From NCBI GenBank assembly GCA_013399695.1, contig VXAU01000691.1, forward strand, positions 1,146,992 to 1,210,991: 64,000 nucleotides of DNA, written 5' to 3'. This stretch comes from Formicarius rufipectus (Eukaryota; Chordata; Aves; Passeriformes; Formicariidae). This document shows positions 47,549 through 60,900 of this stretch, in pieces. The notes beneath the pieces were generated by a model, which was given only the letters and a program-made list of their open reading frames with translations, did no database searches and was not told where the DNA came from. Made by a program: the position numbers and the translations under genes. Numbering within the stretch: position 1 is the stretch's first letter; every line of letters starts with the position of its first letter.

Positions 47549-50500
47549 TTGTCCATTGCAGGCTCACAAGTGAAGTTTTGTGAGCAAGTTTCTTCACTCC
47601 ACTGCTCCTTTAAACTAGCTTGTGGATCCCATCAGTGAAATTAAGTGGAGTCTTGGTCATACACAATGTCAAAATAAGTATTTTCTTAGCAAACATCTTT
47701 AAAACAAGTCTTCTTTATGTGGTGTAGACTGAGGTGAACTGTTCCTGAAATGGTTTAACAAGAATAAAAGTAGAGTAAAAGAGAAAATTATTTACCCCAT
47801 ATATTGACATACATAGTGCCAATCTCTGAAGTAAATTTAAATTTTGGATCTACTCCTCTGTTGGGGGGAAAGAAATGGAAACAAATGAGTAGGATGTGCA
47901 GTGACCTCAGCATCAGTGCACACATGACAGGCCAGAGCAGCAGGAGAGAGTTGAAACTATTACCTTGGAGTAGTGAGACAAATGGTTGAACTGCAGATCC
48001 ACTCAGTCACCTCATACATAACATAAGCTGCTCTCAGTTAATTGCATTTCTAATTTTAAATGTGATATCATTGATGCTATTTGTTCTAAATTCACTAACT
48101 AGGTTCTGGTTTATGATACTTACATGTACAAGGGATTGTTTCACTCCATCCATGTGCTTCATCTTTGTGCCACTAATTACTAGCACTGCCTTTGTGTTAC
48201 TGGTGTGTTTTCCTTTCCTATTACATGAGAGTGATAATTATTTTGACCCCAGATGATGTTAATGAACTACTAAATAAAATGCATCAACAAGCAAATTTCC
48301 CTCATTACTCTTTGATACATTGATACATGAGAAGAAATGCAGGAAGGTACTGCTAAGAGTCATTGTATATTAGGAAATAATTAATAGCAAACCCAGATTT
48401 AGATTTTCTGAAGTTAAAGCATCTTGCAGCTTAAAGGAACCCAGACTATCCCTCCCAAAATTAGGACTTTGAACCATATGTTCACATAATTATATTTTTG
48501 AATGGACACAGTCTTTGGAATTGCAGAATTTCATTATTTCCAAGTTCTTTAGATCCCCATTTGTTTCATGAATTCTGGTATAATGTTGATATTTAGGAGT
48601 TTTTTCTCTTGAAGAAATCTGTGTAATTAGATAAGCACTATTATGTTATAATTGTTTTTTTGAGCTGGGTAACAGTAGGAGAAAGACACCTGGGAAAACT
48701 TATATTTGGAGGGAAAAGAATCTCAACTGTTTTCCAAGGTGCAAAACTAAATTGATAATAAATAATACTATGAAATCACTTATTCTGACTGTTATGGGAA
48801 AATAAATTGTAGAAGTCAGAACTGACTTTTGAATGCTGTGCTGGAGTTTCATGTCTCAGCACCAGGCAAACACCGTGGTTTTTCACAAACACCCATTTCC
48901 TTCCAACAGACAAGCAAGCAAACAAAGTGATGTCCGTTTTGAGCAACATTTCTGCCTAGATTTAAAATTAATAATTAATTTTGTAACAGAAGGTGTTTAC
49001 AGATTTGTTCAAAATCTTTATAATGTTGACTTGTTGAGTTTTTCTTCAACATTAGACTCTGGCAACAAATAATAGGTGTATTGCATGAGTCACAGTGAGT
49101 GTATCAGATTATCAAAAACTACTCTGCCTGACTCCTGAACAGATTTCTGAGGAGTTTTGTTACAAGTTCTTCTTTACCATTAATGTTATCAGGCTTTTCT
49201 CCATTTCTTTGCCACGTTAGGGGGAGAAATTGCTGAAATTGCCCAAGTTTTTAATTCTTGACTCGCATTTTCCAACTTAAAATGCCATTTTCCTCAAAAT
49301 TATTAGTTTTATGTATTTGCTGGCATATTCCACTTCTTGTAATTGCTTATGTAGTGTTTAACTTTACTTGTAATAAAGGATAAAACCTAATCCCCTGACA
49401 CTGAATTAACTCCCTTTATTCTCCTGACATCAGGTCATACTTGTGATTGGTGAAGCAACAAGACAATCTTTGCAGCAGTTCTGGCCTCTGATTCTTGTGG
49501 TCTGCTGAACTATTGACTATATTCGTTTTAACATGTTATATGCATTAGAAAATCAATGTGGCACAGCAGATGGAAGCTTTTAAACTGATATGACCTCTGT
49601 GACCACAATGTTTCTCTTTGAGCTCTTCAGTACTGAACTAAAAGGAAATGTAGGAATAGTGAGCAACTTCGGTTTATGCAAAAGCTTATTTTTAGGTACT
49701 TATATTTTTAATGTCCAATTTTTAAAAAGAAATACACAATTATATTTTGTTACCTGTTGCAAAAGTCTTTATTTGAGTTTTATTAGAGTCTTGGGAGGAG
49801 AATGATGTATCTGTTACTCACAGAAGTAGCTTGTTTTTTACTGGGTCACATCCTACTTTGACACTAAATAAACCTTCTTATGAACATTCTGGGGTTTGAA
49901 ACATATCAATAGGTTGGACTAGAAAACTTTGTCAGTATTGATTTTTCTAATGCCTATACTGTGCTAAGTAGATCAATGTTTAGCAGGTCAGATAAGACCA
50001 AGTGCAGAGAACATGAAGCTGCTCTGTGCAGAGTTGGCTGGTTGAGAGATTAGGTATGAGATGAAAACACTGCAGGTGAGTTGATGGTAGGATGCGCCGG
50101 TTCTAAGAGGGCATGGGATGAAAGGTGGAATCAGAGGTGATAATTAACACTGCCAAGGTACAGAGGCATGTCCAAGATGTATTTTGTACACCTTGCAGTT
50201 GATCTTCATATTAGGCTCCTGCTCCGGAGTGTCCAGGCCAGGTTAAAACCCCCTTTGCCAAATAGTGCAGTTGGCAGTGGTTGTGGTGATGCCTCCCTCC
50301 TCCCCATCCCAGAAAAGGATGTGTCGCTGTTGGGTCACTGTTCTGAAAACTGTTTTGTGGTACACATGGTATGTGTAGTGTGGCATGTATAACCCCACTG
50401 GGGGTAAACACAGAAACCCCAGAATTAGCAGACTCTGCACAACTTCACATGACTCTTTGATGCCAGCCAGCCGTGTCCAGGTTTACACAGAGATGTTGTG

Positions 50501-51823
50501 AATTTCCCACTGGCACATTATCTGTTGCATTTTCTATGTCCTGGGTGTAACGTTGTGGAAAAAAGTCAGCAATTACTTGGATCTGTAATGAAAGGAAGTC
50601 CTTCTGTTTCCATTTTGGAAGACAGTTAAACATTACTTTGTAGCTTGCCATCAATAATTATTTTAAATGGATGAGTCTGTATCGTCTCTTTGTAAAAACT
50701 GAGAGAAATGAAAAAATAACCAAAAGTACCCAAATGAGCAGGTGACCAACTGAAATGCACACTTGTTCCCAGGTCACAAGTGTCTGTAGGTATGAAGACT
50801 CACTAATGATAGTCTTGTAGGTGAAATTACTGGGTTGAGTAAAGAAGTATATATAGTTTTGGGTGCTGGCATGTGAAATTGGTGAAAACCTGAAGGCCAA
50901 TGTATTTTTTTGCGACGGCAGCATGCTCATGGCCTAAGGGAAGAAGCAGGCCATTGCCCCTTTTTTAAACAGATCAAGAAATGTTATTAAATAAAATAAA
51001 TTAAGTCAATTGCTACTCTGCTTAGTAACATAATAAAAATAAACATGAGAAGACATTTTGATATTGAACTAGTTACTAATATCTTGTTAGAATTTGCATT
51101 ACAACCAGATTAAATTAGTTTAATGGGGAAATGTAATAATAGTCTGTAGTTTTTTTTTCCAGTTAACTTTGTATATTTTAATGAATACCTTAATTAGGCA
51201 CCTTTATTGACGCAGACGTTTCAGAAACAAAATTTGCTCCTATATTCTCCTTCACACACCAGCATCCATTAAAATAAAACTAATCTTGTAATGACTAAAG
51301 GGCAAATATTTTTGAAAACTTCCTGTGCCTGCTGAAGGGACTTGGAAGTGATGGTTCATCTGTCTGTAGGCAGGGATGTCATGGCTTCCCTGGGCATAGA
51401 GCTGTACTGCTTATTTGGTATTAATTAACGTGATTGAAAGGTCTCTGAGCATATTGCCAATGGTCTGTTACACTATCTATGTGTGTATTCTTAAAATAAG
51501 ATGAAAACCTTTTGGAGTCAGTTGCTTTAATCAGTGGCGATGGCTGTGGAATATGAAAGTATCAAATGATTACAATCTGTGCACTTTGAAGGCAGAATTG
51601 ATTGAGTGACTGAATGGATCTGAACACATTCTGTCAAGAAAAGAGGCAACCATATGCCGTGAGCGTAGTGATTTATGTGGTGGGGATTGTGGACTTGCAG
51701 GCTTATGCTTTGGCAGAAGTAAATGTGAGTTGGTTTCTTTAAATATCCCTTAATGTTAGGAGAGCTCTGCAGTCAGGCAGTCTAAGGCAGACAACTACAG
51801 CATGGTTTTCCTCAGTTAAGAGA

Positions 51824-51847
51824 TGTATGTGTGTGTATATATATATA
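51824..51847 (+). repeat. TG/TA compound microsatellite
   Basis: A short TG-rich run passes directly into (TA) repeats. It is likely polymorphic in length. Confidence 0.85.
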
Positions 51848-54800
51848 AAATTAAGCACACATGTATGTCTTTAATGTCCAGGTTATAGGAGAACACTGAG
51901 GTGCGTTGGAATATGTCAAAAGGAAGCAAATGGGTCAGGGAGGAAGGAGCAGTTTCACACCTCTTAGTGAGACAAGGGGTTAGTTGTTGTAAATAAATAA
52001 AGCTTAGTCTAACAAGGACATACTTACATAATTAGGTCAGTGAAGACAAGTTTTGGGGACTTTTTTTTTTCATTAGGAGAATTCCTGTTAATCAGCTGAA
52101 GGAGAGAACAGAGCACTGCTTGGAGGAGATGGGGATGTTAAAGGTGTCTGGACTTGAAGATTAGCCATGAAAGTCAATTCTTTCAATGCTGGTGAAGGAA
52201 AAAGGGTAAGTACAAGTCCAAACCCACATCAGAATGCAGATGGTGGAGTACTTCTGATTGTGTTCTCTGATGGGAACTTTTGAGGAGGAACTCTTTCCTG
52301 AGGGTGACTTTCTGGACAGATGCTTGAATAATCATACTCTGAGGCACAAGGAATACACAAACACTGAAAAACTGTTTTAAATGTCTTCCACAATCTCTAC
52401 AAAGTGTCACAGTTGTCCATCTCTAAAATGTTGTATTATATTAGTTGTCTTCTAGATTTTACTTTGGAGGATTAAATACCTTCAAAATGAGATAATGCTC
52501 ATTTCCAGCTGTCTTGTTCATGTTGAGAACTTTTTACATTTGCAGAATGTTAACTCTGACATTATTTCACGTGGCTTATGAAGTGTTTTTATTCTTCAAA
52601 TTTGAAGTAGCTGCAAGGCATCATCTGTTACCCACATGTGGTTTCTATTTCCTCAAAAACATCACCTTTCCATACCTGCAGTGTTTGAGGTTCCCTTTCT
52701 CTGACATACCTGTGATTTCCCCATTCCAGCTGGGGATTAGATAAGGTAGGTGAAGTGAGCTGTCTTGTAGTAATGATAAAAGCAAGAAAGAAACAGAAAT
52801 GCATCCTACAAGCCCTTGAAAAATGCAGCAGTGTGTTGCAGTAAGTCTCAGATGCCAGAGTGATGTTATGGCTAAAGTGTTATTAGAGAATATTGTGCTA
52901 TTGCTATACAAACACTTCCTTTACAATTGCAGATTTCAGGACAATGCTGCAAAAACGTTTAACTGGCCTGAATTATCTGTAGTCATGTGGAATTTCTAAA
53001 TATGAGATACTGTAATCCCTTCACTTGCTTTTTAATTTACAGTATTGCTTCTTGACAGTAAGCTGTTAAAATCCATGTATTATAAGTTCAGAATAACTTC
53101 TTTTATGTCCTGGCACTAAGCTAGAGTTCTTGCCTTGTCTACTAATGTTGAATAATGGAAAATAATTAACTTTAAATTAAAAGTGTTGCTTTTTATTATA
53201 TGACAGTATTAGTTATAATATGGATTTCAAAAGACGTTTTTAAGTGCAGGCACAAATCAATTATACACAAAGAATAAATTATCTCTATGGCGGAAAGTAA
53301 TACTTGTTTGATGAAAAGCTTACTCATAAAATGAAGTGTCTCTGCTGTCAGATTGTGTGGTGTCTGTGTGTACTGGAAGAGAAGATGCAACAGTTTTTGG
53401 TGCTGCTCAAAGTAGTCCTTAGAGGCTGGAGAATTTGGCTGTGTTAGAGAAGGGCAAGGCCAGGAGGAAGTGAGGCTAGACCAAAATCCAAGGAATTCCA
53501 CATAAACATGAAGAAATGGCTGGATGTGGCACTTTGTTTTATGGTGTAGTTGGCAAGGTGGTGTTCAGTCAAAAGTTGAACTCACTTTTGTCTCTATTTG
53601 AAATGTACAATCTTAGGAAATTTTTTAAGCAATATTTTCATTAGAAAAGGAAATCTTTAGTGGTGGTCACTATAAATTTTTTGTTTGTGTCTTTGGTAAT
53701 CTGTAACTCTGAATGTAAACCACAGTTATTGAGAGCTTTGAATGTGGAATCTCAAATAGAAGATTAAGGATTATAATTTCTTCTGTTGCTTTTATTTTCC
53801 AGGAGAGAAAACAATCAAGTTACTTGATTTGTTTTTAGTTCTGCTTTTATGTTCATCACTCTTATTTTCTCTTATTTATGACTTTGCATGATGCCCAAGG
53901 AACAGTTGTTTTTTTTATTATTTTTTTCCAGAATTTGTATGTGCTTTTGTATGTACTTGCGGAAAAGGGCGCTTCTCTATGGAGATCAATGCCAGTTCTT
54001 TGTACAATAGCTACCATAGTGAACATGTCATATGCATTCCAATAGCTGTAGATCAATACAGACCATTAATAACCCACAGATTTAGAGAGAAATTTTTCAT
54101 GAGAGTAGAATGTCCATAAAATGTAACATTATTCCATGCTACATAAGAGGGTTTGTGGGAGTGTAATGCAGAGCACATCTGAAATACTTTTTCCTCCAGC
54201 AATCAATATTGTTTCTAGTGTTGCTTTTTCTGTGTAGATCTGTTGGCACTAAATTCTTCTGTGGTGTTTTCCATTGCTATTACCTCTGAAACAGCTCACC
54301 TGGTGGCTTTTTAGAATAGGGAAGGGCAGTGATTTAACAGCAACATTTGGACTCCCTGGGAATATTGTTAGGTGAACCAATGATCAGACTGTCAGGGGCT
54401 GTGTCCCACTGTTGTATCTATGCTGCTGCAGTTGGGATGGTATTATTTTTGGGTGGAAAAGATTGATGCGGCTCTAGCCAAAGGTCATTTAATCTTTGAC
54501 TTATGTAATAACTGAGAAACATACCAACCAGTATTTTTTTCACCGCAGAACCTTCTTTCTATTCAGCAACCAAAGTTAATTTTAATTCTCACTTAGCATT
54601 AAAATGAAGCAGTTCCTCTGTGTGTCTTTAGTAGCTCTCAAAATTTGGGAGATGCTTACAGGAAATATGAAAATGAAAAGGCCCAGAATACATAAATAGG
54701 AGAACTTTAATAAGTTTATCCATCTCTGTTAAATACTTGACTCTCCAGATCTAAAGAATTGTATGTGTTTCAGTCCACACATAAAATCCAGCCAACTATA

Positions 54801-56203
54801 GTCATTGTTCCTCGTTACAAGCTGTGCCTCTCTTGGGAATGGTGCTTGATAATGAAGATGGGCTCCACAGGGGGAATGCTGGACATGAATCCCCTGGAAA
54901 AATTCCCTGGACAAATGAAGCAGCCTCACAAAGCTGCTGAAAAGTGTCCCAGCCCACAGGGCTGTCAGGAAGGGTTGCTGCTCAGGGTGTCCCACCTGCT
55001 TGGATAATATTCCTTCTCCAACACAGACTCAAGAGAAACCAGTTCTGCTCAGGTTTCTTTGCTGTGTTTGCAGGGATATTCCCAGGGGAAAGTGACCAAG
55101 TTGCTTTGGCAATGGTGACAGTCACACATCAACTTCAGGAAGCATTAAAAGTTGTGGTTGTTCATGCACTCATGCAAAAAGTCTTCACACTCTGGCTCAA
55201 AAGTAATTTCTTCTGTGAAACAAGGGATTCCCCCTTCTCCCAAAATAATAAAATTCAAATAAGGAAAAGAATCCCTGGCCCCTGATTTTCTGCTGCAGAG
55301 TACTCTGAAATCATTTAAACTTACACACTCCAAGGTCAAACTTGTTATTAAATGCTGCCAGAGCAAAAGCATTTGCTTGGATGGAAAAACCTTAAAAATA
55401 GAAATCCAAGCAATGAAAAATTGGGCCCCACAGTATTCTCTGGTAGAAGAAAGTGTTTTGTTCTGTTGTAATGTGAAATAGCACATTGGACATTTTCAGC
55501 AGAGGCACTGCATTTTGAACAAAGATTGAAAACAAAAAGAGCAATTGCTGAGCTTAAAAGGGATGGGGGTTATGGAATTACACCCGGTTTCAGGCACCAG
55601 TGATGCCAGTAAGACCAGAGTCCTCTCCAGGGCCATATGTGTAGTGAGTTATGGTGACCTGGCTTCTCTCTGGGAACCTTAGTGACCTATCCAGTACGAG
55701 TTGAGGTGAATCCCTTAGATTCAGGACAATCTTCTGAAATGGCATTCACTCCTCCTTACAGGTTTTTTGGATTTATTTATTGGAGTGGCCCTGCCAGAGG
55801 TGGGGTAAGGTTATCAAGACTGGAATTTTCATGTAAATTTTGAAATTCTAATTTAAATTTATAATTAACTGGTGGCACTCGGAGACACTTCTCCTGTGCT
55901 GTGTAATTGCCTGTTCCAGGAGAGAGAGAACTAGGAAAAGAAGGCTAACAGAGAATATGGAAAGAAGATGTGGGTTTTGGGGAGCTGTGAAGGTGTTGGT
56001 AAGTTCAGTATAGACAGTCATTTAGGTAGGAGAGAAGTTGTGCCTAGAAAAGTGTGAAGAAAGCCAGAAAACCCTATGGGAAGAACAGAAGGAAAGAAGG
56101 ATGAAAAGGGAAACGTTTGGCACTGGGGTGGCAAAGACATGGGCTGATGATGAGGAGCCCTTTACCATTTGGGAGGTGCATATTTATGCCAAAGACATTT
56201 TTC

Positions 56204-56265
56204 ACAGAATATTCTGAGTTGGAAGGGGCCCCCAAAGATCGAGTCCCATTCCTTTTTCTGTGCTC
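56204..56265 (-). mobile_element. CR1 3' end fragment
   Basis: On the plus strand the run CACAGAATATTCTGAGTTGG, then AAGGGGCCCCCAAAGATCGA and GTCCCATTCC, is the antisense of the extreme 3' end of the common neoavian CR1. Only about 60 bases are clear, so it is a strongly truncated copy. Sequence from 56266 to 56480 shows no CR1 pattern I can confirm. Confidence 0.8.
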
Positions 56266-57454
56266 TGTGATGAACTTTCTGGTGGAGTGTGAGCACCCTG
56301 GAAGTCTTGCTGCAGTTTGTCTTCCCTTTGGTTTCATTGGCATTGGTGATTGTACGAGAAAGGTGCCCTGGCCAGGACCAGTCCAGGTGCTCTGTGCTTG
56401 TGAACAGGCATTCCCAGGCATCAGGAGTTTGTCACCTGTGGCAGCAGGAGTTGAGAGGGATGAACATTTTAGTCTGAGCTAATATATATCCTATACTCAT
56501 TTCTCTAGCTGAATCTTGTTTATGCTCATTCCAATTCCCTGAAATCTTGCAGCCCTTTACCAGAACCTTTCCAAAACGGATCGTGATTGTGGAGGTTGCT
56601 GCGAAGGTGGGCTGAAGGCTTCTTTAGTTTTGCTCTTTGTTCTTGAGCATTAGATAAATTACACCTTCTCACATGTGTGGGGAGGGAAGACTTACAAGTT
56701 ATTCAAAACATTGCACAAGAGTATCTGTGCATCACCCTTTAAGAGTCAGTGGGGGTTGGCTAAAATAATAGGCCAAAGCTGTGAAATACAGCTTCACTCT
56801 CTGCAGAACACAGGCAGCAGTAGTTGAGGTCTGAACAGTTGGTGCTGAATTGGTAATAACTCCCAAAGTGTAAGAGTTTTCATGATCTGCAAATTGCTGT
56901 AATATACACTGGATGTCACAGACTGGAGTGTCAAATACCCTTCAGCTGCAGGGAGGACCAGAGCTGTGACCTCTTCCCCAAGTTTATCCTGAAAAATGAT
57001 TCTTAAGGACTATAGAAATGTAAGTGTTAATTTTTTGGAACAAGTTTACCTTGCTTCTCTATCAGCAGATCAATATTTACAGCGTGTTCAACTTAAGTAT
57101 ATATGCAAATTATTCCCTTTTAGTTTCCTTCTCAGAATGTGTGAAACATCTTCAGGCATCATGTAAGACTAGCAAATTATAGTGGAGCTCAAGAAAATGA
57201 GTACCTGTTAAAGCAATACATCCTGAATGGGATATGTTTGCTTGGGGAACATGTCAAAAACCTGAACGTGAGATCAAATGAGTAGATTTGGGAAGAAGCA
57301 TTGAGCTCTTTCTTGTAGCAGTAAGGTATTTTTACCATACAGAAATAGAAAATAGCAAGTCTGTTTTAAAGGAGATGCCTCTGTTCTTGGACAGCAAAGC
57401 ATCACCTGAGTGTCAAAGTATTTCAGTGTCTATTTTAGTGGTGGTTGTTTGAAA
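56266..57454. other. Gene-free stretch
   Basis: Positions 56266-56480 are GC-richer with overlapping open frames on both strands (up to 121 codons), without a recognised domain. The rest is AT-rich and featureless. Confidence 0.5.
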
Positions 57455-57935
57455 TACAGAATCAGAGAACTGTTTGGATTCAAAGGAACCTTAAAGACTG
57501 TCACATTCCAACCCCCTGCCATGGGCAGGGACACCTTCCACTATCCCAGGTTGCTCCAAGCCCCATCCAACCTGGCCCTGGATGCTTCCAGCGATGGGGC
57601 AGCCACAGCTGCTCTGGGCAACCCGTGTCAGGGCTTCACCACTCCCACATGGAAGAAGTTTTTTCCTAAAATCTGATCTGCCTCTGCCCTTTGGCAGTGG
57701 GCAGCCATTCCCCCTTGTCCTGTCCCTCCATCCCTTGTTCCTAATCCATCTCCAGCTCTCTTGGAGCCTCTTTAGTCAATAGAAGGGGCTCTAAGATCTC
57801 TGTGGAACCTTCTCATCTCCAGAGTGAACAGCTCCAAATATCTCAGCCTGTTCTTTACAGGAGGCCTGTTCCAGCTTTGTGGTCTCTCCTGGACTTGTTC
57901 TGGTGAGTTCTGGTCTTCTGTTTTACATGAAGATG
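57455..57935 (-). mobile_element. 5'-truncated CR1 with ORF2 C-terminal remnant
   Basis: On the plus strand the element starts with the antisense 3' terminus (ACAGAATCAGAGAACTG) and runs through CAACCCCCTGCCATGGG and GGGCAGGGACACCTTCC. Near 57820-57900 the minus strand encodes RLRYLELFTLEMRR, the CR1 ORF2 motif seen as LGLFSLEKRRL in active copies. About 480 bases remain. The 5' border is approximate. The upstream endonuclease and palm domains are absent. The 79-codon minus frame at 57772-58011 is this ORF2 remnant running into flanking DNA. Confidence 0.92.
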
Positions 57936-60900
57936 TTTTGCATAAAGGTGGAAGAAGTTGATATTTCTCTATTTCCTGGTACTTGAGGTATTCAGGGATC
58001 CGATGTTCCAACTCTTGCCCAGCAGTTTTATAGATGTGGTTCTTTCTGTGTTCACACTACTCTCTGTAGTGTGAAACAGACAATATTTTTATTATATAGA
58101 AATCAGAAATATCAGGTTCATTATTAGTTTCTCTAGTAGTTTGAACTTAGATTTTTGTATGTTTATGGAATATTTTTGTCTGCTTTTATACCCTGATCTG
58201 ACTACGCTAAAGTCTTCTGATTTCTTTGGTTCTGGTCTAAGGTGTCCTTGTTTGAGTAGTGGGGGTGTTACCAAACCCATTCATTAGCTTATGAAGTCAT
58301 ATAATTTCAAAATGTGTGAGTTAAAAGCATCATAATTTATAAATCATGATGTAGAATCTTTTTGGGGGATGGATGTTTGGTATAATCAGCTAATGTGTTT
58401 TTAATTATGATTATCCTTGGCCCCAAATGAAAATTGTTCTGCTTTGCTGGCTAGATCACATGAATTAAAACACTTGCTGACATGATTAAGTCAATGTAAA
58501 GTGAGAGCAAGTAATTTTCCCTGAACTTGAGAAAAATACACAGGAAATAAAATTGAGTAGCAGCAGTTACTCTCAGAATGCTCTTCAGACAGAGTAAAAC
58601 TGCTTTCATTTCAAATAAAATGGAGTCAAGGATACTGTGCTAAATGGTTGGATCTCCTGAAATTCTGCTAGTCATCTGAATTCACATATCCTGGTAGTTT
58701 TATAGGGATATTAAACTCTGCCCCTGACCATTTCTGGCAGTAAGGTCGGATTTTAATTGGATTCAAAGATTCAGATTGAAATGTTCTTAAAATGCATATC
58801 TAATACTGGCTGCATGTAGTCTGTTGCTTAGAAAGTTTCCTAATGGCCAATGATTCTGATGTGCCCATCTGTAACCTGCCTTATAACAGAGAATTTCAGT
58901 ATTTGAACCAATGTTTTCCTGTTTTCCCAGAGAATCTGATCTTTAAATCAGTAAAGAAAACCGAGTGTGGGAGGGGAAATGTAACCACCCTACACACTGC
59001 GTTGTTATAGGACATCTTTTAGTTCCCGGGGAAGTGTTTTTAGGTTGAGCAGTGAGCAAGGGGAGGGTTCCCACCACTGGGTGTTCAGGTTCTGGTCCTG
59101 CTGCGTATGTTCCTCTCCTCAGCTCACAAGCAGTCTTACTGCATAGGTTCAGATGTTGATCAAGGTGTAGATAGAAGCCTGTGGTTTGGCTTCACTTGCA
59201 CAACATGAGTCACCCACCAGTATGATTCAGATCTTTTTAAATAGGATTCTTTACCAGAATTCATTTTTGGTTAATTTTTATCTGTCTGCAAACTTCAGCC
59301 TTCCCTCCAAGAGCACTTACAAATGTGTTTCCCTTTAAGCATGTCCTTTACTCAATGCTGAGCCTGTGCTTGTATTTTTTGTTGGCTGGGAGTCCTTGTG
59401 CCAACAGAGGTGATGTTTTAAGTTGTGAGCACCTGCCTGTTAGGAAATGAACTGAGACCATCAACTCATTTCACAAAGGGCAGCAAACAGCTGTCAGGTG
59501 GCAATGATGTAAACTTTACAACAGCAATCACAATTCTTGTGAAACTGCCCAGAAATGGTTCTGAAGGATCAGAGGAAAATAAAGGAAGGAGGTCATGAGG
59601 AGTAGAGCTGGAAAAGTGGTGTCAGCAGAATGCACAGTGCATGGGGTATGAGCAGTCTGAGGACTAAGGAAATGCAGAGAGAACATACTTTTTGATAGCA
59701 TTTAAATGAGCCTTTCCTCTCACCTCTAATGAAGACAGCAGCTCCTGTATTCATTATGAGAACTCATTATTAAAATAATGAAAAGTCTTAATATTATGCT
59801 ATATTGGATATATACTGCTATATAAACATGTTTGCTTACAATCCTCCTTTCACTTCATGTGGAAGTTTCTCTATCTCTGAATAGGCAGAAGCCTCCAAAG
59901 GAACAATACATAAGAAAATGGATTAAAAATAATAATAGCAGATAGACAGTCTTTTATTAGTAGCATGTAGTTCTCAGCAGCAAATTTAGTCACAATAAGT
60001 TATTAAGCCAAAAAGCATTGATGAAGTTTGAAAAGCAAAGTGCCTGTGCTCTGTGTAGGTATACTTTGTTCTCTTTCACAGGTCTACATCAGACATTGTT
60101 CTGCTGCCATCAGAGAAAGCTTTTTCCTATTGTGTAATCCTGACACTTGTAAATGTGGTATGTTGTAGCTGAAGTTGTGGAGGAGGGATGCAGTGGGAGA
60201 GGGTGAGCAGTTCTGACTGTACCGAGGGTGCCCTCTGCAGAATGTTACTGTATAAGTTTGCAACTCCTTTATTTTGATTTTCTTTTAATGTGAAACTACT
60301 ATAAAATAACATCTGAAGTGCCCATAGATGTTTGTTCATAGAGGAAAACAAGGGAAAGGGGAAAACTCTGAACTACTATTGGATAAAATGTTAGCCGTAC
60401 ACTAAAGGCAGCCTACTCTGGTTCTAGTCTGATAATTCCTGATGACTGTGATAGAGAACTATGGTCATGGATGGAATTTCTTATCTTTTCTCACCTCATG
60501 CCCATCAGGCACATTCAAATTGACACCAGATGGGTTTAACTATGCCAAGTGTTTGGTAATAAGTTTGCTGCTGATAGAAGGTTTTGCACCCAGGTCCCTT
60601 TCCTCTTTTCAGGAGATGCTTCAAACCTTGTGATGACTTTGAAAAGAGTAATTCATTTTGTTGGCACAAACACTAATCCTTGTGTTCAGGTCAGGTACTT
60701 AACCATGTGGCTTCCTAACTAGGTGAGGTGCAGAGACAGGAGTGTCAAGAAGGGAAGTGAAAACATGCTTAAAAATAGGGGAACATATGGTGAGGACTTT
60801 TAAATTTGTACAAAGTACTTTTCCTTCCCCTTCTCTCATAGCAATGTGAAGACTTACTTGATGCTGCAATTAAGAACATGCTGTTAAGTTACTGACTGTG

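Larger units (their letters stand above)
47292..56203. other. Gene-free stretch
   Basis: No gene is supported. It holds a (GATG)4 microsatellite and a TG/TA microsatellite (listed separately), a strong donor-like CAGGTGAGTT near 50075 with stops in all upstream frames, and a slightly GC-richer block at 54840-55030. No repeat family was recognised. Confidence 0.5.

Noticed and set aside
50000..50075. Possible exon before a strong CAGGTGAGTT donor
   Set aside because: All plus frames contain stops upstream and no convincing acceptor is nearby.
56117..56482. 121-codon plus-strand frame
   Set aside because: It overlaps an antisense CR1 end and a 115-codon minus frame; no domain.
60509..60555. 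47-base exon-like segment reading CPSGTFK
   Set aside because: Too short, with the Cys codon lying before the acceptor; splice signals are common by chance.
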